Under the pieces are notes generated by a model. The model was not told where the DNA came from and ran no database searches. It saw nothing but the letters and a program-made list of their open reading frames with translations. A stretch of 33,418 bases of DNA from Paulinella micropora (Eukaryota > Cercozoa > Imbricatea > Euglyphida): contig BJOX01000124.1 of the NCBI GenBank assembly GCA_009731375.1, positions 199,497 through 232,914 on the forward strand. Direction: 5' to 3'. Below, one piece after another: positions 20,087 to 28,267 of this stretch (position 1 is the stretch's first letter; each line of letters begins with the position of its first letter). Both the position numbers and the translations under genes were made by a program.

Positions 20087-20419
20087 TCATTCGTCCTTAA
20101 TCATTTGCCAATTCCAGACTGAGCATCCGATTTCACTCATTAAATCTTCATGATTATTACCCTCATCAGGATCTTGGAAAACTGGTTGTTCTCCTTGATT
20201 TTCTTGTTCTTCTTTTTTTTCTTCTACTACTTTATCACCTACAGCGATAGCTGTATTTTCTTCTACTACTGTATTTTCTCCTTTGGTTTCTCGATCTTTT
20301 TCTTCTCTTCTTTTATCAATCGTACATTCTACCCATAAATCAAACGATGTCCAAGCCTGATCGGGCGACACTATTCCCTCGTTTATAATAGGACTTGTGT
20401 ATAGCAATTTTTTCAACAT
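20087..20419 (-). CDS. Acidic protein or N-terminal extension of the protease
   Basis: 110 codons. The N-terminal 30 residues (MLKKLLYTSPIINEGIVSPD) look folded. The middle is strongly acidic and Glu/Lys-rich (KVVEEKKEEQENQGEQ, then PVFQDPDEGNNHED), and the end reads SEIGCSVWNWQMIKDE. It stops 13 bp before the protease ATG and lies in a different frame from it. It could be a separate small gene, or the disordered N-terminal part of the protease precursor cut off by a frameshift at about 20090-20130. I cannot decide between these. Confidence 0.5.
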   Translation of the reverse strand: MLKKLLYTSPIINEGIVSPDQAWTSFDLWVECTIDKRREEKDRETKGENTVVEENTAIAVGDKVVEEKKEEQENQGEQPVFQDPDEGNNHEDLMSEIGCSVWNWQMIKDE

Positions 20420-20640
20420 TTCGGAATAATTTATTCTTCCTCCTCTTGATGGTCATACACTGCTGATATAAATGGATAAAAACACGTACACAAATACATC
20501 TAGTGCTGGTTGATGAATGAAAACTTATCCGAGTCTTTGACCTCTACATATCCCCCCTCCCTGCCTCCCCCTCCCCCCCCCCCNNNNNNNNNNACAGTCA
20601 ACTCGATATCTCTCTACACAAACAAGCTAAGGCAACCCAC
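20420..20640. other. Non-coding spacer with poly(C) tract and gap
   Basis: No gene seen. A C-rich run (CCCCCCTCCCTGCCTCCCCC, then about 10 C) leads into ten N at 20584-20593. This composition is unlike the surrounding viral DNA, so a small insertion or a misassembled low-complexity tract is possible. Confidence 0.5.
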
Positions 20641-21386
20641 TCAATTAATATCGGGAATATTGTGTCCGATATATCGTAGTTTTCTAATCATCATTTCGTT
20701 ATTAGGTTTTCCTGTTCTATTCCGTTTCTGTTTTATCGGCTCTGCGAACATACCATCAATTAATTTTTCCTTTTTAGTTTGCTTATGTTTATTCTCTTCT
20801 TCCGTATCCTTTACAATAACTCCTTTTGTTCGCCTCCTCGGAGGTCGTACTTTGGGCGGTGGTGGTGGTGGTAACATAGGTGGTGCTACTGGCACAGTTA
20901 ATAACAACTGTCTATGCCGTCGTTCAGCATTTAGTTCCTGGATAAGTCGTTGTTCCTTTTTCATTTCCCTATCTATTTCTTCCTGCCTTTTCTTCTCCTC
21001 TTCCATTTCATCCCGTGCGGACTTTTCTTTTTCTCAATAGCCTCAATACCTTCATACTTTTCTTTTTTAAGCTTGTCTAAGTGGTTTTGAATTGCTGTTC
21101 TCGTCTTCTGTTCAATCTCTGACAGGCTTTGAACTTTTCGTAAGTCTTCTTTCTTTGTCTTCGTCCTCTTTGCTTTTGGTCTGCCTAAATATTTCATAAA
21201 TAGCTTAACAATTTGAAGTGTTGATAAGTCATTTGTTTTCTTTCCAAAGTTTAGATATGCTCTCTTACCTTTTACTTTGATATATTGCCGACCATCTTTA
21301 GTTCTGTATATTCTAGGTGGTCTATGTTTAGGTTTCTTTCGTCGCAGGGACTTCGCCTCCGCACCTCCACGGGTTTTGGTGTTCAT
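20641..21386 (-). pseudogene. Lys/Arg-rich protein with TKDGRQYIKV motif (one frameshift)
   Basis: Two overlapping frames. 21386-20973 starts MNTKTRGGAEAKSLRRKKP and continues RIYRTKDGRQYIKVKGKRAY, a short motif with adjacent basic residues that I associate with uncharacterised giant-virus and Polinton-like-virus proteins. 21006-20641 is a Glu/Lys coiled coil (MEEEKKRQEEIDREMKKEQR), a proline run (PPMLPPPPPPKVRPPRRR), and NEMMIRKLRYIGHNIPDIN. The pieces join by a one-base shift at about 21005-21030. Residues 7-15 (GGAEAKSLR) are encoded by the GAA-loop hairpin motif, so that motif is translated here. The function is unknown; its place between protease and ATPase suggests a virion or packaging role. 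Confidence 0.65.
21344..21382 (-). repeat. GAA-loop hairpin motif, translated copy
   Basis: The minus strand reads AAAACCCGTGGAGGTGCGG, then AGGCGAAGTCCCTGCG. It is in frame within the first 15 codons of the Lys/Arg-rich gene and encodes GGAEAKSLR. Confidence 0.7.
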
Positions 21387-21442
21387 ATATTAATGTAAAA
21401 AAAATAATAGAAATATATTTGGACCACTGCGGGGTTTAAAAT

Positions 21443-21757
21443 TTAAGTGCCCCCACGACCTCGTTGCTTTCCGTATCCCATATCGCTCGCAACCTTTTGA
21501 ACTTTGCCAGCATAAGGAACACCAACCCTATCCAAAGCACCAGCGAAGCGAGAGATTGTTTTGTCTTTTTTCAAATAGTCATTAATAGACCTAAATGTAT
21601 TGCCGACCTTTTCCCAGTTTATTTTACCTCCCTTTTGCCCACAACCCTTTTGTTTCTTGCGACCACTTTTCTTTTTTCCGCCCGCCATTGTGTTTGAGTT
21701 TCTTGTTATTTTTCCAACTGTTGGAATGACTTCAACCCTTGTTGTTTTCACGACCAT
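21443..21757 (-). CDS. Small basic Gly/Lys-rich virion-type protein
   Basis: 104 codons, intact. From residue 24 it reads MAGGKKKSGRKKQKGCGQKG, then INWEKVGNTFRSINDYLKKD, ISRFAGALDRVGVPYAGKVQ and a Gly-rich end (GYGKQRGRGGT). A basic leader, an amphipathic middle and a glycine tail resemble small core or membrane-active capsid proteins of Polinton-type viruses, but I cannot name a family with confidence. The ATG at 21757 follows an AT-rich TATA-like leader. The internal Met at 21688 is an alternative start and may lie close to a maturation cleavage site. It sits next to the packaging ATPase. Confidence 0.7.
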   Translation of the reverse strand: MVVKTTRVEVIPTVGKITRNSNTMAGGKKKSGRKKQKGCGQKGGKINWEKVGNTFRSINDYLKKDKTISRFAGALDRVGVPYAGKVQKVASDMGYGKQRGRGGT

Positions 21758-21788
21758 TATAATATAGAAAAAAAATAATTATTTTAAT

Positions 21789-22608
21789 TTACAAAAATCG
21801 TTTATTGAAAGTTTGCCTCAGTTCATCAGACACACCATCCACATACAAAAAGTTAAACCGTTCCTTTGTCGCCTCGTGATATTTTTCAATGAAGTATTCA
21901 AGGTCGTAGCCGAGGTCCAAATGTTTATACACGAGTTCTATTTTATCATCACTCTGACCAGGAAAAATAAGAAGGTAGTCCAGCTGTTTAATCGCCTCAG
22001 GCCGTAAGTCGTTTAGATACTGCGAACTCATAATCACCTTTGACTTGTAATGTCTATTTTTCTTCAACAAATCGCTCACGGACTTATCCCTCAACCCGCT
22101 ACCCAAATCATCTAAGACGAAAACAACTTCGGGAGTTTGATACTTAGACGGTCTTTCTGCTGGTGGTTCTTGCTTTTTCTTTTCCCCCTCTTTACCAAAA
22201 TATAAAAACTTCTGCTTTTCTACTTCATCTTTCCCATCCCGTACAATCTCGCCTTCTTCTTGCTCTTCGTCTGGCTTATTGAGCTTGTCTAACTTGTAAT
22301 CAATCACACTGTATCCGTCCGTTTTCAAATATGTATATATCGCCATCGGGTTTCCCTTCTTCTTGAAGTGCTCAACCATTTCTTTGTAGATGTGATCTTT
22401 ATGTATCGTGCTGGCAATAATAACAATACGAGTCTTTTTGTCAGTAGTTCGTTTCAGGATTTCAAACAGTGAGGTCGTCTTGCCACTCTTGCGAGCGAGA
22501 AGAAAAATATTGGCATACGGCTCGTCAAATAACTTATATCCTTTTGCCAACTTGTCGCCATCTCTTTTGCTAAACTGGTTTCACCTTTACATTATTAATT
22601 TTTTCCAT
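21789..22608 (-). pseudogene. ATPase: A32/FtsK-HerA-type genome-packaging ATPase (frameshift near N terminus)
   Basis: 253 open codons (22550-21789) plus an N-terminal piece from the ATG at 22608 (MEKINNVKVKP) that is closed by a TAG and joins by a one-base shift at about 22575-22590. The P-loop is LLARKSGKTTSLF (about residues 17-29), the Walker B strand is EVVFVLDDLG (about 143), followed by KVIMSSQYLNDLRPEA as the sensor region. An acidic, charged insert (EEQEEGEIVRDGKDEVEKQK) lies between the two Walker motifs. In the family this motor drives viral DNA into preformed capsids. The first glycine of the usual GxxxxGKT is replaced (ARKSGKT), which is seen in some members. Directly upstream of the ATG is a short relative of the GAA-loop motif (22604-22619). 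Confidence 0.88.
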
Positions 22609-22649
22609 CGCACCTCCAGATTTTTATATATTCTAAAATATATATTTTT

Positions 22650-22746
22650 TTTAACGGCGGGGCTTTTGCGAGCAAAAAGCTCAACTCGTTGAGCATGTGT
22701 AGGGGGAGCAGGTTGCAAAGCTACGTTTGCAAACGTACCCCTACCC
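22650..22746. terminator. Compound hairpin block at a gene end
   Basis: Successive stems: GCTTTTGC/GCAAAAAGC, GCTCAACTCGTTGAGC, and GTAGGGG...CCCCTAC enclosing GTTTGCAAACG. The last stem overlaps the 3' end of the small minus-strand gene at 22741. This is the most elaborate copy of the gene-end hairpins. Confidence 0.6.
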
Positions 22747-22959
22747 AAGAAATTCTAAACAAATAACAATTCTTCCAGCTAAGGGGTCAGTCTCAATATT
22801 ACCATTGTCCGTTTTAAGCACTTTAAATGTATAAACCCCGTCGGTCCATCCTACTCCTAAGTTGTAGCCGAGATTGGAAATGTTTGCCGTGTTACTGTCA
22901 GCGAATGTGCCAGTAATTCCAATTCGGTCCATATAAAGGATTTTTGTTTTCGTCTCCAT
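22741..22959 (-). CDS. Small β-rich protein, unknown function
   Basis: 72 codons, intact: METKTKILYMDRIGITGTFA..., then GYNLGVGWTDGVYTFKVLKT... and ETDPLAGRIVICLEF. It has alternating hydrophobic residues, no Cys, no membrane segment and no recognised domain. Its start lies within the 3' part of the previous open frame (22857-23105). The gene is in the virion module, so a minor structural role is possible but unsupported. Confidence 0.5.
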   Translation of the reverse strand: METKTKILYMDRIGITGTFADSNTANISNLGYNLGVGWTDGVYTFKVLKTDNGNIETDPLAGRIVICLEFLG

Positions 22960-23105
22960 CGTATTATTATATAGTGGATAAACTTAACATTCATTCTGGT
23001 TGGGGTAAAGTTCATTTGAATGTTTTTGTCAAATGTCTTGCTAACATTAACCCCGCCTGGAAAATCATTACTCAGAAAAATAATCTTTTGGTATTTATAG
23101 TCCAT
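22857..23105 (-). CDS. Small protein, unknown function (3' end uncertain)
   Basis: Reads MDYKYQKIIFLSNDFPGG..., then VSKTFDKNIQMNFTPTRMNV and KFIHYIII. The frame then runs on as low-complexity basic sequence over the start of the next gene, so the real end is probably near 22960 and may be shifted. The ATG at 23105 directly follows a GAA-loop hairpin motif (23108-23142), as in the penton gene. The longer frame back to 23222 would translate that motif as GGAEAKSLR. Confidence 0.45.
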   Translation of the reverse strand: MDYKYQKIIFLSNDFPGGVNVSKTFDKNIQMNFTPTRMNVKFIHYIIIRWRRKQKSFIWTELELLAHSLTVTRQTFPISATT

Positions 23106-23107
23106 CC

Positions 23108-23142
23108 GCAGAGACTTCGCCTCCGCACCTCCACTGGTTTTG
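23108..23142 (-). promoter_or_regulatory. GAA-loop hairpin motif before a start codon
   Basis: The minus strand reads AAAACCAGTGGAGGTGCGG, then AGGCGAAGTCTCTGC, two bases before the ATG. The core GCGGAGGCGAAGTCTCTGC is an uninterrupted 8-bp stem (with two G-T pairs) and a GAA loop. Confidence 0.7.
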
Positions 23143-23189
23143 ATTGTGACGCCCTCTATATTTACATTTATAAACTTTTTATTTATTAA

Positions 23190-23396
23190 TATTTCTGCTC
23201 GGAGCCTGCGACTTTTATTCACGGGTCAGAGAAAAAGAATGAAAGTTGTTTTTATTGTATTCAAAAAGGACTAGAAACCAAATTTAAATGTGTGTATAAG
23301 CCGATGAGTGATTGGTGTGTTCGTTTTGATGAAGCTATCCCGCTAATCTGTGCCAGCGACAGTTCGTGGTATAAAATCCACTTGTATGAATGCTAG
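23190..23396 (+). pseudogene. Orphan Cys-rich frame without a start codon
   Basis: About 68 open codons after a TAA, with no ATG near the 5' end. They contain HGSEKKNESCFYCIQKGLE..., FKCVYKPMSDWCVRFDEAI... and SSWYKIHLYEC. The Cys spacing and Trp/Tyr content look protein-like, not random. It is the only + strand frame in this part of the element. The stop codon runs directly into the 23397 palindrome, as for other real gene ends here. I call it a remnant of a small gene with lost start. Confidence 0.4.
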
Positions 23397-23443
23397 TAGG
23401 GGCGAGCCCCTACAACCTCGGGTTCGAAAGGGCTTGCCCTTTC
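23394..23443. terminator. Hairpin cluster between convergent frames
   Basis: GTAGGGGCGAGCCCCTAC followed by GAAAGGGCTTGCCCTTTC. The same two-part design occurs at 14226-14278. It lies between the stop of the + frame (23394-23396) and the stop of the minus-strand membrane protein (23442). Confidence 0.65.
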
Positions 23444-23784
23444 ATTTCTTACTTGAAGATGGCGATGGAAGGCATATTCCAATCAATAGTGTTAAAATAC
23501 CGACATAAGTGTTAGCAACCTCACACGGTAAGTTCTTTTCAGACAGCCTCACGATACAAAGGGTTATAATGGCGATAATGATACCCATTTGAAACAGATA
23601 CTTAATAAGTCGGCTGTCGGTCGGTCTGTTTTTAATACAACAACAATTCCAGTTATCTTCCAATTCGTGCTCTACTTTTTTTTCTTCATTCTTCAGTGAA
23701 ATATCCAAAACGGTTCTTCAACTCTGGTGTGAGGTCGCCATCTACTTCGATGATTGGTGGTGGTGGGTGTAATCTAGGTGGCAT
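23442..23784 (-). pseudogene. Small single- or double-pass membrane protein (one frameshift)
   Basis: The main frame reads NWNCCCIKNRPTDSRLIKYL, then FQMGIIIAIITLCIVRLSEK and TYVGILTLLIGICLPSPSSS. It has two hydrophobic segments and a short polar tail, a layout I associate with small membrane proteins of giant viruses and Polinton-like viruses. The N-terminal piece starts at the ATG at 23784 (MPPRLHPPPPIIEVDGDLTP) and is closed by a TGA near 23690, where a one-base shift leads into the main frame. The start overlaps the end of the fibre gene by 11 bp, indicating tight co-transcription. It may be a virion or host membrane component. Confidence 0.65.
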
Positions 23785-26700
23785 TAGAAGGGAAAACGAC
23801 TGCTCGGATTTCTGCTAATTGGTTTGCTTGGTCTTGTAATGTATTAAGTAAAAGTTTATTTTCTTTTTCTAAATTATTGATTGCATCAATAGATGTAATC
23901 ACCTTTTCCGCCATATGTTGAAAAGCACTTACCAATATTGGAATAAAACTTGTATATTCTACTCCTTCAAGGTTTTCATATTCTCCCATTTTCATATCCG
24001 TAGTCGTGACAAATTCAGGAAATATTTTTTTAAACTTCATCGGCAATAAAACCGCACTTTTTTTCTTTCTTTTCATCGGATTTACAAATAATACGAACAG
24101 CAGTTTAATTTCATTAATTTCTCGCAACAATCGCCACATTCTAATGATTTAATATCCGCTTTCAATCTCCTGTCTGATGAGTAGCCCAAACGCCTCCCGG
24201 GTTCATATAACAATAAGCACCAGAAGGTTCTCCATTTGCAGTTGTAGTACACCAAGTATAAAGTTGTGTGCCACTATGACCAAAGAAAGCTCGATTGCTA
24301 CCATTTGCTGACTTTAATAAAACATAGGTTCATTTGCGGTTGAAGCCCTTGTTCCTATTTGAACTGAAGTTGAAGAACCAGCCGAAGGAACAAAAAGACC
24401 ATTCGAATTCATCTGTGCTCGCCATGTTGTTTGAAAGAGTATGTCGCCATACTCTTCAATAAAACATTTCATTCGTGTTTCTCCTACAAAATAGACCGTG
24501 GTTATCGTCAAGCCATCTTATACCGCACGTGGCTGTCGTGCCGTCCGAAAAGTAAATCTGAGAGCCTGAATTAGTCATTGTAATACTTTGAGCCGAACTA
24601 ATACCAGCATTTGCGGTTATTAAACTACTTGCTGTTATTGCTCCTGTTGTTGTTATCACCCCCGCATTGCTTATGTTCATCGCCTCACTAAATGCTACAG
24701 TTCCTCCAACTGCTACTCCCGATTTGTAGTTAAAAGCAAGTTTATCTGAAATTTTGTATATTTGAAAGTTCGAGCCGAGGTCGCTTGATTTCCAGTTCGC
24801 ACCGTCATAATAACTATCAAAACTTAAAGCAATATTGTCTTGAGCAAAGTTTAATTGTTGAAATACAGGATAAACGGATGTATTTACAAATGCTTGAATG
24901 TGCGGGCCATTCATATTGCCACTGGCTCCATATAATGCTAAGCCCCCTGTCGCACCTGTTCCTTTTGTATTCCTACCTACTATACACGGGACACCTAACG
25001 AAGTTGCTAATATTCCGCTAAATTCCTTTGTTCCTGCTTTTGTTTGGGTTCCTGTTAATTTTACATTCTGGCCGTCTAATGTATCTGCATAGCCTTTTGT
25101 CGCCCCGTTTGTTGATGCTGACGGTGTGGCTAAATTTGTTATGCTTTGGCTTTTCATATCAACTCCCGCATTTGCCGTTATCAATCCGCTAGCCGTTAAT
25201 GTGGTTCCTGTTAATCCCGCACTAGCAGTTATTAAACCACCAGCTGTTATTGCTCCGCTTGTTGTTAATGTGTCGCTAGTCATATTTCTAATCAATGTTA
25301 TGTCATACTTAAAGGTTTCATAATAAAAATACAAACTGGCGATGCGGACTTGGTTTCTAAATGAAGTTCCGCCACTTCCCGCCTTGTTCGCGACGAATAT
25401 GATATATCTAGCAGAAGCGTTTGAAGCGGGTGTATATGTTTTAGTTGTTTGTGAAGCCCAAGCCTCGCCACTCCTGCTGTCCCATAAGGTATAACTCGTG
25501 TTGTCAGTGCTTACTTCCACATACCAAATGCTCGGTGTCATTTCAATGTAATTAGCAGACGAAGACCTGACATAATATTTTTTATCCTGTATATGGCTCC
25601 CAAATCTATTTTTATATGTTCGCCCGTGTATGCTGTTCCTGAAAATGTATTCGTGTTTGGTGGAACTCTTGAATAAACTCCTGTCGCATCGTTGTAGTGA
25701 AAGTTCCTAGACCAATAATTGTTCTGGTCAGCATTAAAAGCCTGATATGCTGGATCGTATTCAGAAGAAGCAGAAGCGACGAATGGAGAAGGTAAAGAAT
25801 TGGTTGTCATAGTCTGCGGACCCGTATACAAAGTAAAAGTTGAAGCACCCAGTGTAATATCACCCGACATCGTCCCACCAGTCAAAGCAAGGAAAGATAA
25901 TGACCCTGTGGAATTTACCCAGTTTGTTCCATTATATGTTAATAATTGACCGCTTACTGGTGTTGTTATTACTACATCACTCAAAGCATCTATTGATTTG
26001 TTCCTAACCGTGTGTCAAAGTCTGTATTAGCTCTCGCTGTCATATAATATAGATTTGTTCCCTCTGCTAAATTGGTGGTGCTCTTTGTCGCTAATTGTGT
26101 GTCAAATCTCGCATTGGTGTAATATAAATTAGTGCCTTCTGCTAAGTTGGTTGTGCTCTTGGTCGCCAGTCTCGTATCAAAATCTGTATTTGCTCTGGCT
26201 GTCGTATAGTAAAGGTTCGTTCCCTCGGCTAAGTTAGTAGTTGATTTAGTGGCGAGCCGTGTATCAAAATTTGAATTATCTCGTGCGGTGGTGTAATACA
26301 AATTAGTGCCTTCAATAAGTTGGTTGTTGAGTTTGTTGCTAATTGTGTATCAAACCTAGCATTAGTATAATATAAGTTTGTTCCTTCTGCTAAGTTAGTG
26401 GTTGATTTAGTCGCGCCGTGTGTCAAAATCTGTATTTGCTCTCGCTGACGTATAGTAAAGGTTCGTCCCCTCTGCTAAATTGGTGGTGCTCTTGGTTGTC
26501 AGTCTCGTGTCAAAGTCTGTATTTGCTCTTGCTGTGGTATATTATAAATTAGTGCCTTCTGCTAAGTTTGTTGTGCTCGTTGTTGCTAATTGAGTGTCAA
26601 ACCTCGCATTGGTATAGTAAAGGTTTGTCCCCTCGGCTAGGTTAGTAGTTGATTTAGTGGCGAGACGTGTGTCAAAGTCTGTACTAGCCCTCGCTGTCGT

Positions 26701-26988
26701 ATAGTAAAGGTTTGTCAAGTCAGCGGTCGTTTTTAATAAAAGCCTAGCATCAAATCGCCCATCGGTATAGTATAAATTTGTTCCTTCTCTGATGTCCGCC
26801 GTGCTTTTGGTAGCCAGTCGTGTATCAAATCGCCCGTCAGTATAATAAAGATTTATCGGGTCGGCATCTTCTGGCACCCTATCAGTATTAAGGCCAATAA
26901 TATTAGTATTTGTTAAGTCTAAGTTGGTTATATGTAGACTATCAACAGCCAACTCATTAAGGCCTAAGAGCGATTTATATTGTGACAT
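23774..26988 (-). pseudogene. Giant fibre protein: LYYT repeats, discoidin-like domain, S74-type C terminus (several breaks)
   Basis: One gene of about 1,070 codons in several open pieces. The N-terminal piece (26988-26542) starts MSQYKSLLGLNELAVDSLHI. Tandem repeats of about 22-28 residues with the core TKSTTNLAEGTNLYYT follow over 26860-25990. Next are TGGTMSGDITLG-type fibre segments. A discoidin (F5/8C)-like β-domain follows: ASASSEYDPAYQAFN, WSRNFHYNDATG, GEHIKIDLG, then WYVEVSTDNTSYTLWDS after a frame change near 25540. ITASAGL/ITANAG repeats and SITNLATPSASTNGATKGYA follow. The C-terminal piece (24139-23774) reads PMKFKKIFPEFVTTT..., then YENLEGVEYTSFIPILVSAF and a coiled coil, as in S74 intramolecular chaperone domains. 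Breaks: TAA 26542, shifts near 26420 and 26305, TAG 25990, shifts near 25540, 24480 and 24140-24320. The probable role is host recognition. Confidence 0.82.
25990..26860 (-). repeat. Tandem repeat region coding LYYT fibre repeats
   Basis: About ten degenerate units of 66-84 bp. Each encodes variants of RFDTRLATKSTTNLAEGTNL, and each includes DNA phrases such as TTGGTGGTGCTCTTTGTCGC on the + strand. Unit edges carry the small deletions that break the reading frame (near 26305 and 26418). Confidence 0.85.
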
Positions 26989-27009
26989 CGAACCTTTTGA
27001 AAAAGCTTC

Positions 27010-27055
27010 ACCAAAACCCGTGGAGGTGCGGAGGCGAAGTCTCTGCTATATATAT
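27010..27055 (+). promoter_or_regulatory. GAA-loop hairpin motif followed by a TATA-like box
   Basis: ACCAAAACCCGTGGAGGTGC, then GGAGGCGAAGTCTCTGC (stem core 27028-27046), then TATATATATTGG. It is in + orientation, before the + genes of the right arm and just upstream of the minus fibre start (26988). This is the divergent centre of the element. Confidence 0.6.
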
Positions 27056-27116
27056 TGGATAATAATTAATCCGATTAAAAATTATTTTTGGTTAAATATA
27101 CAACCGAGACAAACGA

Positions 27117-27659
27117 TGCCGAGAGGTAACAGAGAGATTGCCATAAAAACCTTGAAAAAGCGACAGTAATGAAGAAACAATATGCGAGGCAAAGAAAGAT
27201 TGAGAGGGCGAAGGAATTACTCGCGGAGGAAGAGGCTAAGAATGTAAAAGAAATGACTGACGACGAAAAGATGGACCACATTACTAAAAAGCAGTTGGCT
27301 AAGGATATGATAGATGGCAGAGACTGCGGAGCTACGCTCGCAGAAGCGTATGGTGAGCCGATTGAGGAAAGCAGTTCTGATGAGGAAGTAGAGTACGACT
27401 TTGTTGATATTGTTGCACGACGGGGTGCGGGTATGAAATTAAAGACTAAGCAGAAGAAGGCGAAGAAGTGGTAAAAAAGAAAGTGGAAGAAGAAAGCGAG
27501 GGCGACAGCGAAAGCAAAAGTGAGGAAGAAGAGGAAGAGCCTAAGCCTAAGAAGGGTAAAGGTAAGAAATCAAACATATCGGTTAATGTTTATAACCAAC
27601 AACCCGAGAAACCAAAAAAAGAAAATAATGATACATCAAAGATATTTTTTAAGTTCTAA
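27117..27659 (+). pseudogene. Charged acidic/basic protein (frame changes)
   Basis: A short frame begins at the ATG at 27117 (MPRGNREIAIKTLKKRQ) and stops at 27168-27170. The main frame starts at the overlapping ATG at 27169 (MKKQYARQRKIERAKELLAE...) and carries DDEKMDHITKKQLAKDMIDG, TLAEAYGEPIEESSSDEEVE and DIVARRGAG up to a TAA at 27472-27474. The next frame continues KKKVEEESEGDSESKSEEEE, then PKPKKGKGKKSNISVNVYNQ and SKIFFKF. I read one protein of about 180 residues: a helical N terminus, an acidic/Lys-rich low-complexity region and a hydrophobic tail. No domain recognised. It is first in the rightward gene series. Confidence 0.5.
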
Positions 27660-27663
27660 TATA

Positions 27664-27912
27664 ATGAGTGAGATAAAAAACCTGCCGTTAGATGTTCGCT
27701 TACACATTACCGACTACATCGGTAGATGTATGGAGTATCTATATAATCATCGTGATTACGACTTCAATAGTTGCTATGTGTGTGGATTAACTCTGTGTTT
27801 AGCTAACAGACAGATTACAGCAATTGACGATAGTTTTGATTGGTTTTATATGTATGAGTTTTGTTCTTATTATTGTTTTGAACTAGAAAAAGAAGAAACA
27901 GTGAGATATTAA
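27664..27912 (+). CDS. F-box-like/Cys-rich small protein
   Basis: 82 codons. It opens with MSEIKNLPLDVRLHITDYIG, which resembles the first helices of an F-box-like motif (Leu-Pro-x-Asp/Glu-Val...Ile). A Cys cluster follows: NSCYVCGLTL and EFCSYYCF. A fused F-box-like start and zinc-binding end would fit a host-ubiquitin adaptor, but 20 residues are too few to be sure. The start is the ATG four bases after the previous stop; the longer frame back to 27520 is a shadow of the preceding gene. Confidence 0.5.
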   Translation: MSEIKNLPLDVRLHITDYIGRCMEYLYNHRDYDFNSCYVCGLTLCLANRQITAIDDSFDWFYMYEFCSYYCFELEKEETVRY

Positions 27913-27941
27913 GATAAAGCATTAGGTGTGATAAAGTATTA

Positions 27942-28245
27942 ATGTCTTCCAAGAAATGTGTATATTGTCGCCGTGAAAAATCTATGTCATTATTTTATGA
28001 TGGACGACGAACTTACCGTATATGTCTGCCGTGTAGGGTTAATATCCGAAAAAGGAAAGACTTTAAATTTATTCATTACTGTATTCATAACAATATGGCG
28101 ACGAGATGTACTTTATGTCAATATCCAAAATTTGACTCAGTTGTTGATGATGCTTTTATTAACTACCTTGAATACAAAACATTTGGAAAGTTGTGGAAAA
28201 TCAGATTACACTGACCCGCTGTTTGAAGAATTATTGAACAAATGA
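27942..28245 (+). pseudogene. Zinc-ribbon-like Cys-rich protein (3' frameshift)
   Basis: The frame from the ATG at 27942 shows CVYCRREKSMSLF, YRICLPCRVNIRKRKDF, HYCIHNNMATRCTLCQYPKF and then FINYLEYKTFGKLWK. That is three C-x2-C pairs plus His, so one or two zinc sites. The frame closes at 28214, but a neighbouring frame (ending DYTDPLFEELLNK, stop at 28243-28245) looks like the natural end, which places a one-base shift near 28195-28200. Unknown function. It is 24 bp before the integrase gene in the same direction. Confidence 0.55.
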
Positions 28246-28267
28246 TATTATTATTAATCTAGGACGG

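Noticed and set aside
26924-27169. 81-codon + frame ending in the MPRGNREIAIK piece
   Set aside because: Its upstream half is antisense to the fibre start and runs through the hairpin motif in a different frame; only the part from the ATG at 27117 could be real.
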